Origin: Kribbella capetownensis
GTDB lineage: Bacteria; Actinomycetota; Actinomycetes; Propionibacteriales; Kribbellaceae
Assembly: GCF_004331485.1 (NCBI RefSeq)
Contig: NZ_SJKD01000003.1
Location: forward strand, 434,001-498,000
DNA: 64,000 nucleotides
Reading direction: 5' to 3'
Shown here: piece by piece, positions 50,772-61,406 of the stretch
How positions within the stretch are numbered: position 1 is the first letter of the stretch
Layout of the letters: each line of letters opens with the position of its first letter
Made by a program: the position numbers and the translations under genes
The notes under the pieces: generated by a model
Databases searched by the model: none
The model's input: only the letters and a program-made list of their open reading frames with translations
What the model was told of the DNA's origin: nothing

Positions 50772-50888
50772 GGTCATGAGTGCCAGCGTCAAGCCCCGGC
50801 TTGCTGGCCGGCAACCCTCCTCCGCGGTGGGGTGCCCCGGGTGAAGACCGGGCCGTGCGGACACCCCGTTCGGCAAGCGCGGACTTCC
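50772..50888 (+). promoter_or_regulatory. SAM-IV riboswitch
   Basis: Starting GGTCATGAGTGCCAGCG, with AAGCCCCGGCTTGCTGG, CCGGCAACCCTCC, CGCGGTGGGGTGCCCCGGGTGA and final GGCAAGCGCGG, the region follows the published SAM-IV consensus from actinomycetes, including P1 to P4 and the pseudoknot segment. It ends 13 bases before ATG 50902, so it can hide the GGGAG ribosome site when SAM is bound. A TACCGT hexamer at 50757-50762 may be its -10. Confidence 0.9.
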
Positions 50889-50901
50889 TGGGAGCAGCAC
50901 C

Positions 50902-52266
50902 ATGTCGATCCTCTCCATCCTCGAGCCTGCCAGTACGACGGCCCCGCGGCCGACCGTCGCCCGGCTCTCCACCGGCAGCGTCCCGGCCACCGTCGGCTCG
51001 GACCTCCTGGTCCCGCTGGCCGACGGCCGAGTCACGGACTACGCGAACTTCGACCATGGGGCCAGCGCGCCGTGTCTGGAGTCGGTCCGCGCCAGCGTCG
51101 AGGCCGCACTGCCGTCGTACGCGTCGGTGCATCGCGGCAACGGCTACGCCTCGCGCATCACCACGCAGTGGTACGAGCGGGCCCGCGCCGAGGTGCACGC
51201 GTTCGTCGGCGCCCGTGCGGACGACCAAGTGATCTTCACCCGGCAGACCACCGACGCACTCAACCTGCTGGCGCACGTCGTGCCTGCGGACACGACCGTG
51301 ATCGTCTTCGAGTCCGAGCACCACGCGGCTCTCCTCCCCTGGCCGGCCGAGCGGACCGTCCGCCTCGCCGCTCCGAGCTCCGCCGCCGAGGCGGTGACGA
51401 ACGTCGCGGACGCGCTCCGGGCCGCACCCGAGGGGCCCCGGCTGGTCGTGGTCACCGGCGCGTCCAACGTGACCGGTGAGATCTTCCCGATCGCCGAGAT
51501 CGCCGCAGTCGCCAAGGCCCACGGAGCCAGAGTCTGCCTGGACGCCGCCCAGCTCGCGCCGCACCGCGCTGTTGACATCGAGAAGCTGGACGTCGACTGG
51601 GTCGCACTGTCCGGCCATAAGCTCTACGCCCCATACGGCGCCGGTGCGCTGATCGGCCGCTCGGACTGGTTCGACGCCGCCGACCCCTACCTGTACGGCG
51701 GTGGCGCCACAACCGCAGTCACCGGCGACACCGTGGTCTGGGCGACCGGGCCGGCACGCCACGAAGGCGGGTCCCCCAACGTCATCGGTGCGATCGCACT
51801 GGCCTCGGCGTGCGCCGCAATCACCAAGCACCGCGACGCGATCGAGCAGCACGAGCGCAGCCTGCTAGCCCGCCTTCGCACGGGTCTCGCCCAGCTCCCC
51901 GGCGTTACGACGTACTCGATCTTCGCTGAGGACGCGGACCGCGTCGGCACCGTCTGTTTCACCATCGCCGGACTGAGCTCGACGCTCGTGTCGGCGGCGC
52001 TGAGCGCGGAGTACGGCATCGGTGTGCGCGACGGCAAGTTCTGCGCGCACCCTCTCGTCGGACACCTGCTCGCCGGCTCCGCCGAGCACGGCACCGCCGT
52101 ACGGGCGAGCCTCGGCCTCGGTACGACGCGTGAGCACGTGGACCGTCTCGTCAACGCCGTACGGACGCTCGCCACGAGCGGACCGCGGACGGAGTACAAG
52201 GACGCCGCCCACGGCTGTCAGCCCGTCGACGACCCCCGCGACCTCAGGGCCCCCCGGATCTGGTGA
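50902..52266 (+). CDS. Class V aminotransferase, cysteine-desulfurase-like, under SAM control
   Basis: 454 residues. PLP lysine K240 in SGHKLYAPYG; the DAAQLAPH motif; catalytic-cysteine candidate C381 in RDGKFCAHP, the place of the SufS cysteine. The N-terminal ~45 residues extend beyond the fold. It probably releases sulfur from cysteine (or a related amino acid). The riboswitch upstream ties it to methionine/SAM level, more like cysteine or sulfur supply than iron-sulfur assembly. Confidence 0.85.
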   Translation: MSILSILEPASTTAPRPTVARLSTGSVPATVGSDLLVPLADGRVTDYANFDHGASAPCLESVRASVEAALPSYASVHRGNGYASRITTQWYERARAEVHAFVGARADDQVIFTRQTTDALNLLAHVVPADTTVIVFESEHHAALLPWPAERTVRLAAPSSAAEAVTNVADALRAAPEGPRLVVVTGASNVTGEIFPIAEIAAVAKAHGARVCLDAAQLAPHRAVDIEKLDVDWVALSGHKLYAPYGAGALIGRSDWFDAADPYLYGGGATTAVTGDTVVWATGPARHEGGSPNVIGAIALASACAAITKHRDAIEQHERSLLARLRTGLAQLPGVTTYSIFAEDADRVGTVCFTIAGLSSTLVSAALSAEYGIGVRDGKFCAHPLVGHLLAGSAEHGTAVRASLGLGTTREHVDRLVNAVRTLATSGPRTEYKDAAHGCQPVDDPRDLRAPRIW

Positions 52267-52276
52267 CCCGGCCCTC

Positions 52277-54340
52277 CTACTGCTCAGGAGGTACGAGACC
52301 TACGTGGTGAGCAGCGAACGCCAGTAGGTCCGCCCATTCCGACGCGACCATGGCGGCGGGCTTGCCGAAGCCGTGGCCGGTGTTGACCTCGATCCGGGTC
52401 AAGATCGGTGCGGCCGAGGACTGAGCATGCTGCAGCGTCGCGATGAACTTGTGGCTGTGCAACGGCACGACGCGGTCGTCGTGGTCACCGGTGACCACGA
52501 GCGTCGCCGGGTACGCCGTCCCGTCCCGCAGACTGTGGAGCGGTGAGTAGGCCAGCAGGTCCTCGAACTGCGACTCGTCGTCGGGATGCCCGAAGTCGGA
52601 CGCCCACGCTGCTCCCACCGTGAACAGGTGGAAGCGCAACATGTCCATGACGCCCACCCCCGGCAACGCGACTGCGAAGAGGTCCGGGCGCTGCGCCATC
52701 ACCGCACCGACGAGCAGGCCGCCGTTGCTGCGGCCGTGGATCGCCAGCTGCTCCGGAGTGGTCACGTTGGTGTCGCGCAAATGCTCAGCCACGGCGATGA
52801 AGTCGTCGAACACGTTCTGCTTGTTCTTCAGCCGCCCCGCGTCGTGCCAGTCGCTGCCGTACTCACCACCGCCACGCAGGTTGGTGATCACCAGCACTCC
52901 ACCGGCTGCGAGCCACGCCGGCCATCCCGGCCGGTAGTCCGCCAAGACCGGGATGCGGAAGCCGCCGTACCCCCACATGAGCGTCGGCCGGGGCTGTGAG
53001 AAGTCCAAGTCGGAGCGAGTGATCAGGAAGTACGGCACGTCGCGGCCTGGCGCGATCCGGCGAGTCACAGTGACCGAAGGCGGAGTGAAGCCACCTGCGC
53101 CACGAACCAACTCCGGCAGCGCACGGACAGCGCCTGACTCGGCCGAAACGACGTACGACAGCGTGGGATCCGTGGTGGTCGACAGGCCGATGAAGATCTC
53201 GTCGTACTCCGGCGACGCGTTGAGACCGACCACTCCGCCGCCCGGCACGTCGACGACCCGCGCACCCGAGCCGTCCAGCGCGTAGAGCGTCAGCACCGGC
53301 TGTGCGTCCACCAGCGTGAGCGTGGTCAGGCCGGCCGCCGTACCGCGGACCGCCTGCAGGGTCGCCTCGCCCTCGGGGATCAGATCGGTGAACGTACCGT
53401 CCAGCGAGGACAGCACCACGCGACCACGGGACGCGTCCCGGTCGGTCCGCAGTACGAGCTGATCACCGGACATCCGCACGAACGCGATCTCGTCGGCGAA
53501 CTCGTCCACCACCTTGACCGGATCGCCGAGGCCGTCCGACGTGATCGGGAAGACCCAGAGCCGGGTCGCCGGGTCGGTGCCCTCGGTGATGTGCACGACC
53601 AGGTAGCGGTCGTCCTCGGACACCTCAGGCGTGATGAAGAAGCGGTCCTGGTCCGGGAAGCTCAACACCAACTCGTCCGACGACTGCGGGTCGCCGACCT
53701 TGTGCAGCATCAGCCGGCCACCGGTGAGCGACTTCGTCTCCGTGCCCTCGCTCCGGCCGGTCGGCGGATAGTGCAGATAGAGGTACGCCGAACTGTCCGG
53801 GAGCCACGTGGCCTCGCAGAACTTGGCCTCGGTCACCCCGTCGTCCGCAGCGGTGCCGGTGGCGATGTCGAGCAGCCGGAACGTCGTCCAGTCACTGCCG
53901 CTCTCGTTGATGCCGTAGGCGAAGTACTTGCCGTCCGGGCTGACGGTGAACGAGCCCAGCGAGTCGGTGCCGTCGGCGGACAGCGTGTTCGGGTCGATCA
54001 GGACCCGGCCGCCGGCGAGCAGTTCCTCGAGCGACTCCGCGACGTACACGACGTCCTGCGCCTGTGTCCCGTCGTTGCGGCCGGCGAAGTACCAACCGGC
54101 CTTCTTCGCCGGTACGCCGGCCCGCGGCCGGGCAAGGATCGCGGACATCGTGGCCTCGAACCACGTCCGCTCCGGGTACGTCGAGAGCTCGGCCTGGGTG
54201 AACTCGTTCTGCCGGCGGACCCAGTCCTGGGTATCGTCGGAGTCCGGGTCCTCCAGCCAGCGGTACGGGTCGGCGATCTGGTGGCCGTGCAGCGTGTCGA
54301 CGACGTCGTCGCGACGGCTCTCGGGGTAAGCGGCGGTCAT
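52277..54340 (-). CDS. Prolyl oligopeptidase (S9A)
   Basis: 687 residues. The N-terminal beta-propeller and C-terminal hydrolase; Ser in GRSNGG at ~537, Asp in GDHDDRV at ~621, His in NTGHGFGKP at ~655. No signal peptide, so likely cytoplasmic. ATG 54340 is preceded by TAGGTT seven bases upstream, which overlaps the tetR stop codon. It ends 10 bases after the convergent desulfurase gene. Confidence 0.95.
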   Translation of the reverse strand: MTAAYPESRRDDVVDTLHGHQIADPYRWLEDPDSDDTQDWVRRQNEFTQAELSTYPERTWFEATMSAILARPRAGVPAKKAGWYFAGRNDGTQAQDVVYVAESLEELLAGGRVLIDPNTLSADGTDSLGSFTVSPDGKYFAYGINESGSDWTTFRLLDIATGTAADDGVTEAKFCEATWLPDSSAYLYLHYPPTGRSEGTETKSLTGGRLMLHKVGDPQSSDELVLSFPDQDRFFITPEVSEDDRYLVVHITEGTDPATRLWVFPITSDGLGDPVKVVDEFADEIAFVRMSGDQLVLRTDRDASRGRVVLSSLDGTFTDLIPEGEATLQAVRGTAAGLTTLTLVDAQPVLTLYALDGSGARVVDVPGGGVVGLNASPEYDEIFIGLSTTTDPTLSYVVSAESGAVRALPELVRGAGGFTPPSVTVTRRIAPGRDVPYFLITRSDLDFSQPRPTLMWGYGGFRIPVLADYRPGWPAWLAAGGVLVITNLRGGGEYGSDWHDAGRLKNKQNVFDDFIAVAEHLRDTNVTTPEQLAIHGRSNGGLLVGAVMAQRPDLFAVALPGVGVMDMLRFHLFTVGAAWASDFGHPDDESQFEDLLAYSPLHSLRDGTAYPATLVVTGDHDDRVVPLHSHKFIATLQHAQSSAAPILTRIEVNTGHGFGKPAAMVASEWADLLAFAAHHVGLVPPEQ

Positions 54341-54347
54341 GCGATCC

Positions 54348-54353
54348 AACCTA
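54348..54353 (-). promoter_or_regulatory. -10 element for leaderless prolyl oligopeptidase gene
   Basis: TAGGTT on the minus strand, seven bases before ATG 54340. Confidence 0.45.
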
Positions 54354-54896
54354 ACCGGCGAGTGCGACTTTCAGCAGAAGCTCGTACGTCGGCCGCGGGT
54401 CGACGTCGTCGTGCCGCGCGATGCGGTGCAGGATCATCCCCTCCGAGGCCGCCGCGATCGCCCGGGCTGCCTCGCGCGGGTTCGGCGCGCCAAGCTCGGC
54501 GAGTGCTGCAGTTGCCGTCGTCTCCATGGCCTCGCGGCCACGCGACAGCGCCTCCCGCAGGACGGGGTCATGGCTGCCTTCCAGGAACAGGATGAGCCGA
54601 GCGGTGGTGCGGACCCGGTTGAGCCGGGTGATGTAGTCGAACAGCGCGCACATCGCGTCGACGAACTCATCGGCCGAGCCCAGCCTCAACTCCGAACCGA
54701 TCGCCTCCGACTCGCTCGCGGCGATCCAGTCGACGACGCCGGTCAGCAACGCCGCCCGGGTGCGGAAGTGGTTGGAGGTCGAGCCCTTCGGCAGTCCGGC
54801 CCGCTCGTCGACGCGAGCGTGGGTGAGGGCACGCAGTCCCTCGGTGCCGAGCAGGTCGACGGCGGCTTCGAGCGCACGAGTACGCGTTGAGGTCAC
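54351..54896 (-). CDS. TetR-family regulator
   Basis: 181 residues from GTG 54896. HTH in residues ~5-50 (LEAAVDLLGTEGLRALTHARVDERAGLPKGSTSNHFRTR). Divergent from the hydrolase gene; a perfect dyad lies in the 54-base gap. Probably a repressor of the hydrolase. Confidence 0.9.
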   Translation of the reverse strand: MTSTRTRALEAAVDLLGTEGLRALTHARVDERAGLPKGSTSNHFRTRAALLTGVVDWIAASESEAIGSELRLGSADEFVDAMCALFDYITRLNRVRTTARLILFLEGSHDPVLREALSRGREAMETTATAALAELGAPNPREAARAIAAASEGMILHRIARHDDVDPRPTYELLLKVALAG

Positions 54897-54923
54897 CCGA
54901 ACACTATAAACGTAGTGACTTCG

Positions 54924-54939
54924 TACTACGTTCGTAGTA
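54924..54939. promoter_or_regulatory. TetR operator dyad
   Basis: TACTACG-TT-CGTAGTA, perfect arms of seven. A partly overlapping second arm pair (CGTAGT at 54911, ACTACG at 54925) may hold a second dimer. Confidence 0.65.
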
Positions 54940-54950
54940 CCGTCGACTCC

Positions 54951-55799
54951 ATGCTTCCTCAACTCGATGGGGTGACCCATCACTTCGTCGAACTGCCGGG
55001 CCTGCGGATGCAGGTGGCCGAGGCCGGCAGCGGCGAAGCCGTCCTGATGCTGCACGGTTTCCCGCAGCACTGGTGGGAGTGGCGTGACGTCATTCCCACG
55101 CTGTCCCAGCACTACCGGGTGATCTGTCCCGATCTGCGCGGTGCCGGGCTGACCGACGCGCCGCCGGACGGCTACACCACCGACCAGCTACTGGCCGACG
55201 TACTCGCGCTGCTGGACGAGCTCCACCTCGACCGCGTGCACCTACTGACGCACGACTGGTCCGGGGTCCTCGGCTTCCTGCTGTGCCTGCGCCATCCCGA
55301 GCGCGTCCGGGACCACCTGGTCATCGCGATCCCGCCGCCGGCCGTGCGACCTGACCGAGGGTTCGCGCTGCGAGCCCTGCGGTACGGGTGGTTCAACCTC
55401 GTGCTGCCGTGGCCGGGCCTCGGCCCCTGGGCGCTCCGCTCCGGCCGGCTACCCCGTCACATGATGCGCAGGCACTCGACCACGATGCCGGAGGAGCTCA
55501 TCGAACTCTTCGCCGATCAACTGCGTGATCCGGCCAGGGCGCGGGCCGGGTCAGCGTTGTACCGGAACTTCATCCAGCGCGAAGGGATGCGTGTCCTGCG
55601 GGGCAAGTACCGCGACCTGCAACTGACCACACCGACTCGAGTGCTGCTCGGCGCGGAGGACCTCGTCGTGCGGGCCGAGTCCATCCCCAGCCAGGACGGC
55701 ATCGAGGTCGCGGAGATCGCCGGCGCGGCTCACTTCCTCGTCGACGACCGTCCGGACGCGGTCGTCGAGCATGCACTGGAGTTCTTCCAGCAAGAGTGA
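54951..55799 (+). CDS. Alpha/beta hydrolase, epoxide-hydrolase-like
   Basis: 282 residues from ATG 54951 (the frame from 54915 runs across the operator). HGFP at 35-38 (oxyanion), nucleophile D102 in THDWSG, DLRGAGLTD, final AAHF histidine near 260. The Asp nucleophile fits an epoxide hydrolase or haloalkane dehalogenase. Controlled by the divergent TetR protein. Confidence 0.85.
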   Translation: MLPQLDGVTHHFVELPGLRMQVAEAGSGEAVLMLHGFPQHWWEWRDVIPTLSQHYRVICPDLRGAGLTDAPPDGYTTDQLLADVLALLDELHLDRVHLLTHDWSGVLGFLLCLRHPERVRDHLVIAIPPPAVRPDRGFALRALRYGWFNLVLPWPGLGPWALRSGRLPRHMMRRHSTTMPEELIELFADQLRDPARARAGSALYRNFIQREGMRVLRGKYRDLQLTTPTRVLLGAEDLVVRAESIPSQDGIEVAEIAGAAHFLVDDRPDAVVEHALEFFQQE

Positions 55800-55800
55800 G

Positions 55801-55865
55801 CGTCGTACCCACCGCCCCCGGTGGGCGGCATCCCGCGCAGGCGCCGGAGGCCGGTGGGTACGACG
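55801..55865. terminator. Bidirectional terminator between hydrolase and phoD
   Basis: CGTCGTACCCACCG (55801-55814) pairs perfectly with CGGTGGGTACGACG (55852-55865): 14 base pairs, with smaller stems in the loop. It sits between convergent stops 55799 and 55871. Confidence 0.8.
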
Positions 55866-55870
55866 GGCCC

Positions 55871-57397
55871 TCAGTGGCGGGCCGGGTTGATGTCCTGGGA
55901 CCAGAGCACGGTGCCGAACAGGTTGCGCAGGGATGCGGTGAACACACCGCTGCGCGGGTCGATCGAGACGTGACCGAAGAACTGGTTGCCGCTGGCCGGC
56001 GACTGGCTCGGGAAGTCGGCCGCCTTCACGAACTCGACCTTCGGCCCGAACGTCGAGTCCAGGGTGTTCGGGCCGAACGCGCCCGCATTCACCGGGCCGG
56101 CCACGAGCTCCCAGAACGGGTCGAAGTCGGTGTAGGCCGCGCGGGACGGGTCGTAATGGTGGGCCGCGGCGTAGTGCACGTCCGCGGTCAGCCAGATCGT
56201 GTTGCGGACCTTGCGCCGCTTGAACTGGCTCAGCACCCAGGCGATCTCGTGCTCACGGCCGCCGGGCGCGCCGCTGACGCCGTTCGCGACGGCCTCGATC
56301 AGCGTGCCGTCCGGGACCAGCAGGCCGAGCGGCATGTCGCTGGCGATCACCTTCCAGGTCGCCTTCGACGCGGCCGCCTCGCGGACCAGCCACGCGGCCT
56401 GCTCGGCGCCGAGCATCGCGACCGGGCCGACGGTGTCGGGCGTCGGGTTCGCACCGCGGTACGTCCGCATGTCGAGGCAGAACACGTCGAGCAGCGGCCC
56501 GTAGCTCACCTTGCGGTAGATCCGGTTCCGGCCGGCCGAGTGCACCATCGGCAGGTACTCGAGGAACGCCTTCCGGGCCCGGGCCGCCAGGACGTCGACC
56601 CGCTTCTCGGTGTAGCGGTCGTCGGTGAGGATCTCACCGGGGTACCAGTTGTTCAGCGTCTCGTGGTCGTCCCACTGGCTGACGATCGGGACGTCGGCGT
56701 ACAGCGCCCGGACGTTGTCGTCGAGCAGGTTGTACTTGTACCGGCCGCGGTACTCGGCCAGCGTCTCGGCGACCTTGGACACCTCCTCGGTCACCACGTT
56801 CTTCCAGACGGTGCCGTCGGCAACCTTCAGCTCGGCCTCGATCGGGCCGTCGGCGTAGATGTTGTCGCCGGAGTGCAGGAAGAAGTCCGGCCGGGTCTGG
56901 TGCATGGCCCTGTACGCCGCCATGCCGCCAATCTCGGGGTTGATCCCGTACCCCTGGCCGGCGGTGTCGCCGGTCCACACGAACGACAGTCCGCGGTTGC
57001 GGCCCGGCGTACCGAACGAGCCCTCGAGGGTCTCGCCGCGGCGGCCCGAGGAGTCCTCGAACGCGATCCGGTAGTCGTAGCGCTGACCCGGGCGCAGGCC
57101 CTTCAGCGGCAGCTGGGCGGTGAAGTCGTCGTCGGGTCCGGTGATCGGGCCACGCAACCGGATCGCCCGGTCGAACCGGCCGTTGCTGGTCAGATCGACG
57201 ACCAGCCGGGCGCGGCGGTCGGTCCGGGACCAGACGACGGCGGAGTTCTCGGTGACGTCGCCCGACATGATCCCGGACGGCAGCGCGGGCCGGTCACGAC
57301 GTGCGACGTTGGGGGTCGCGCTGGCCACCCCTGGCACAGCCAGGGAGGCTCCGGCGACGGTGGATGCGGCCAAGAGCTGGCGGCGGCTCAAGTTCAT
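55871..57397 (-). CDS. phoD: Alkaline phosphatase D, Tat-exported
   Basis: 508 residues. Tat signal MNLSRRQLLAAS; PhoD core with GDNIYADGPIE, DDHETLNNW, HYAAAHHYD. It hydrolyses phosphate mono- and diesters outside the cell using Fe/Ca. A two-unit PHO box lies 18-39 bases upstream, in a gap of 193 bases before the desaturase gene. Confidence 0.95.
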   Translation of the reverse strand: MNLSRRQLLAASTVAGASLAVPGVASATPNVARRDRPALPSGIMSGDVTENSAVVWSRTDRRARLVVDLTSNGRFDRAIRLRGPITGPDDDFTAQLPLKGLRPGQRYDYRIAFEDSSGRRGETLEGSFGTPGRNRGLSFVWTGDTAGQGYGINPEIGGMAAYRAMHQTRPDFFLHSGDNIYADGPIEAELKVADGTVWKNVVTEEVSKVAETLAEYRGRYKYNLLDDNVRALYADVPIVSQWDDHETLNNWYPGEILTDDRYTEKRVDVLAARARKAFLEYLPMVHSAGRNRIYRKVSYGPLLDVFCLDMRTYRGANPTPDTVGPVAMLGAEQAAWLVREAAASKATWKVIASDMPLGLLVPDGTLIEAVANGVSGAPGGREHEIAWVLSQFKRRKVRNTIWLTADVHYAAAHHYDPSRAAYTDFDPFWELVAGPVNAGAFGPNTLDSTFGPKVEFVKAADFPSQSPASGNQFFGHVSIDPRSGVFTASLRNLFGTVLWSQDINPARH

Positions 57398-57414
57398 GCC
57401 GCCAGCTTGCTCCG

Positions 57415-57436
57415 CACCGGTGACGACCGGGTGAAC
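57415..57436 (-). promoter_or_regulatory. PHO box of phoD
   Basis: Two adjacent 11-base units on the minus strand, GTTCACCCGGT and CGTCACCGGTG, match the actinomycete PhoP direct-repeat unit (G/T-TCA-YYY). Phosphate-starvation control of phoD follows. Confidence 0.7.
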
Positions 57437-57590
57437 CCCGGATGATCAGCTCCCTGTCTCACACTGGCGCGGACCGGTTGCGTCGGCTCCGCGTCCATGG
57501 TTCCGTTGGGTACCAGCCACAGCTACGTGGCGCTGCCCTGGACCCGGTAGCGCATCGCGGTCGATGCACTCCCGAAGTGGGGCGTTTCTC

Positions 57591-58682
57591 ATGTCACAAC
57601 TCGTCGCCGATGACGACCATCCGCAGCAGCGGTACACAAGCCTCTACACCGACCTGTCCCGAACGGTGCGCGAGCTCGGGCTGCTGAATCGGCGCCACCG
57701 CTACTACTGGATCCGGATCGCCCTGGTGACGCTCGCGTTCGCGGGTGTCTGGGCCGGTGTTGGTCTGCTCGGTAACTCGTGGCTCGTACTCCTGCTGGCC
57801 GGCGGGCTGGCGCTGGTGCTGACCCAGGTCGCGTTCCTCAGCCACGACGGCGCGCATCGGCAGATCTTCGACTCGAAACGATGGAACGACTGGACCACGC
57901 GCCTGCTGGCCGCCGTACTGGTCGGGATGAGCTCGAGCTGGTGGCACTCCAAGCACAGCCGCCACCACGCCGCACCGAACCAGCTCGGCCGCGACCCGGA
58001 CATCGGTGCAGGGGTCATCGCCTTCACGCCCGGAACGTTTGCCCAGCGCAAGGGTCTGGCCGCCTGGCTGACCCGGCGCCAGGGCTGGCTGTTCTTCCCG
58101 CTGCTCACCCTGGAGGGCCTGAGCCTGTACGTCGCCAGTCTGCGCCACCTCTTCCGGCGTACGGCGTCCTCGATGGAACGCATCGAAGCCGCGATCGTGC
58201 TGACTCGCTTGGCCGGATCGGTGGCGGCGTTGCTGATCTTGCTGCCGGTCGGCAAGGCAGGAGCGTTCTTCGGGCTGCAGCTGGCCGTGTTCGGGATCTG
58301 CCTCGGTGGGTCGTTCGCGCCGAACCACAAGGGCATGCCGCTCGTCCCGGCGACGATGAAACTCGACTTCCTCCGCCGCCAGGTGATGATGTCCCGCAAC
58401 ATCCGCGGCGGGATGATCGTCGACTTCGCGCTCGGCGGGCTCAACTACCAGATCGAGCATCACCTGTTCCCGAGCATGCCGCGACCGACGCTGCGGCAGG
58501 TCCAGCCGATCGTTCGCGAGTACTGCGATCTGCACGGGGTGAAGTACACCGAGGTCGGGCTGTTCACGTCGTACGGGATCGTCGTCGACTACCTGAACAA
58601 CGTCGGGCTCAGAGCACGGGATCCGTTCCAGTGCCCACTGGCGGCGGAACTCCGCTCAGCCGGCGGGCGGGATCTCGCCTGA
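57591..58682 (+). CDS. Membrane acyl-lipid fatty-acid desaturase
   Basis: 363 residues from ATG 57591. Three histidine boxes: HDGAH 85-89, HSKHSRHH 119-126, and QIEHH near 294. Four to six membrane helices. It belongs to the front-end/linoleoyl-CoA group and resembles DesA3-type enzymes; no cytochrome b5 domain. The last 27 bases overlap the LacI gene on the other strand. Confidence 0.93.
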   Translation: MSQLVADDDHPQQRYTSLYTDLSRTVRELGLLNRRHRYYWIRIALVTLAFAGVWAGVGLLGNSWLVLLLAGGLALVLTQVAFLSHDGAHRQIFDSKRWNDWTTRLLAAVLVGMSSSWWHSKHSRHHAAPNQLGRDPDIGAGVIAFTPGTFAQRKGLAAWLTRRQGWLFFPLLTLEGLSLYVASLRHLFRRTASSMERIEAAIVLTRLAGSVAALLILLPVGKAGAFFGLQLAVFGICLGGSFAPNHKGMPLVPATMKLDFLRRQVMMSRNIRGGMIVDFALGGLNYQIEHHLFPSMPRPTLRQVQPIVREYCDLHGVKYTEVGLFTSYGIVVDYLNNVGLRARDPFQCPLAAELRSAGGRDLA

Positions 58683-59699
58683 GCCGCGGATCGTCAGCTT
58701 CACCGGGACGCGGACCGTCCGGCCCGGTCGGTGCGGCTCGGGCAGCCGCTCGGTCATCAGCTGGATCGCGGTCCGGGCCATCACGTCGGCCGACTGCGCG
58801 ACCGCGGTCAGGCCCGGGCTGAGCAGGTCGCCGAGCGCGAGGTCGTCGAACGACACCAACGCCACCTTGCCCCGCCGGCCGGCCAGTCCGCGGAGCACCT
58901 CGGCAGTCGTCATGTTGTTCGCCGACAGCAACGCCGTGGCCGGCTCCGCCCGATCCAGTACGGCGGACAGCGTGATGCCGATGCCCTCCGTGGTGGGCTC
59001 GGACAGGTGGACCAGGTCCTCGTCCACGTCGATCCGGTGCCGGGCCATCGCGGCCCGGTAGGCGACCACGCGCTCGCGGGCAGTGAAGATCCGCTCGTCG
59101 TCACCGAGGTACGCGATCCGCCGGTGGCCCTGCCGGATCAGGTGGTCGATCGCCTGGTCGATGCCACCGGCGTTGTCGGCGAGCACCGCATCGGCCTCGA
59201 TCCCGTGCGCCGGCCGGTCGATCGTGACGACCGCCATCCCGGCGTCGACATGCGGGGCGAGGTACTCCTGGGTTTCCCCGATCGGTGCCATGATCAGCGC
59301 GTCCGGCCGGCGGGCGACGAACTCCAGGCAGACGTCCCGCTCCCGCTCCGGGTCCTCGTCGGTCAGGCCGATCATCACGACCGAACCGCTCGAGCGGGCC
59401 CAGAGCTCGACCGCGCGGCCGAGCGAAGCGAAGAACGGGTCGCCGATGTCGCGGATGACCACCGCGATCGTCCCGGTCTTGCCGCGGCGCAGCATCCGGG
59501 CGCTCTCGTTCGGCGTGTAGTTGAGCTCCTTGATCGCCGCCTGGACCTTCGCGGTCAGCTCCGGGCTGACGTTCGGCTCCTCGTTCACCACCCGGGAGAC
59601 CGTCTTCAGCGCGACGCCCGCCCGGGCCGCGACCTCCTTCATCGTGGGCCGGCGCTGCCCCGTGCCGTTCACCCCGCTGATGCTCAACCGCCGGCCCAC
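58656..59699 (-). CDS. LacI/GalR-family regulator
   Basis: 347 residues from GTG 59699; ATG 59642 would be inside the HTH. HTH at ~20-45 (TMKEVAARAGVALKTVSRVVN), hinge, and periplasmic-binding-like effector domain. Twelve bases after the rnj stop, so read with it or from an internal promoter. No sugar genes next door; target unknown. Confidence 0.9.
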   Translation of the reverse strand: MGRRLSISGVNGTGQRRPTMKEVAARAGVALKTVSRVVNEEPNVSPELTAKVQAAIKELNYTPNESARMLRRGKTGTIAVVIRDIGDPFFASLGRAVELWARSSGSVVMIGLTDEDPERERDVCLEFVARRPDALIMAPIGETQEYLAPHVDAGMAVVTIDRPAHGIEADAVLADNAGGIDQAIDHLIRQGHRRIAYLGDDERIFTARERVVAYRAAMARHRIDVDEDLVHLSEPTTEGIGITLSAVLDRAEPATALLSANNMTTAEVLRGLAGRRGKVALVSFDDLALGDLLSPGLTAVAQSADVMARTAIQLMTERLPEPHRPGRTVRVPVKLTIRGSGEIPPAG

Positions 59700-59711
59700 C
59701 CTTCCTGGTTC

Positions 59712-61402
<1,691 letters not shown>

Positions 61403-61406
<4 letters not shown>

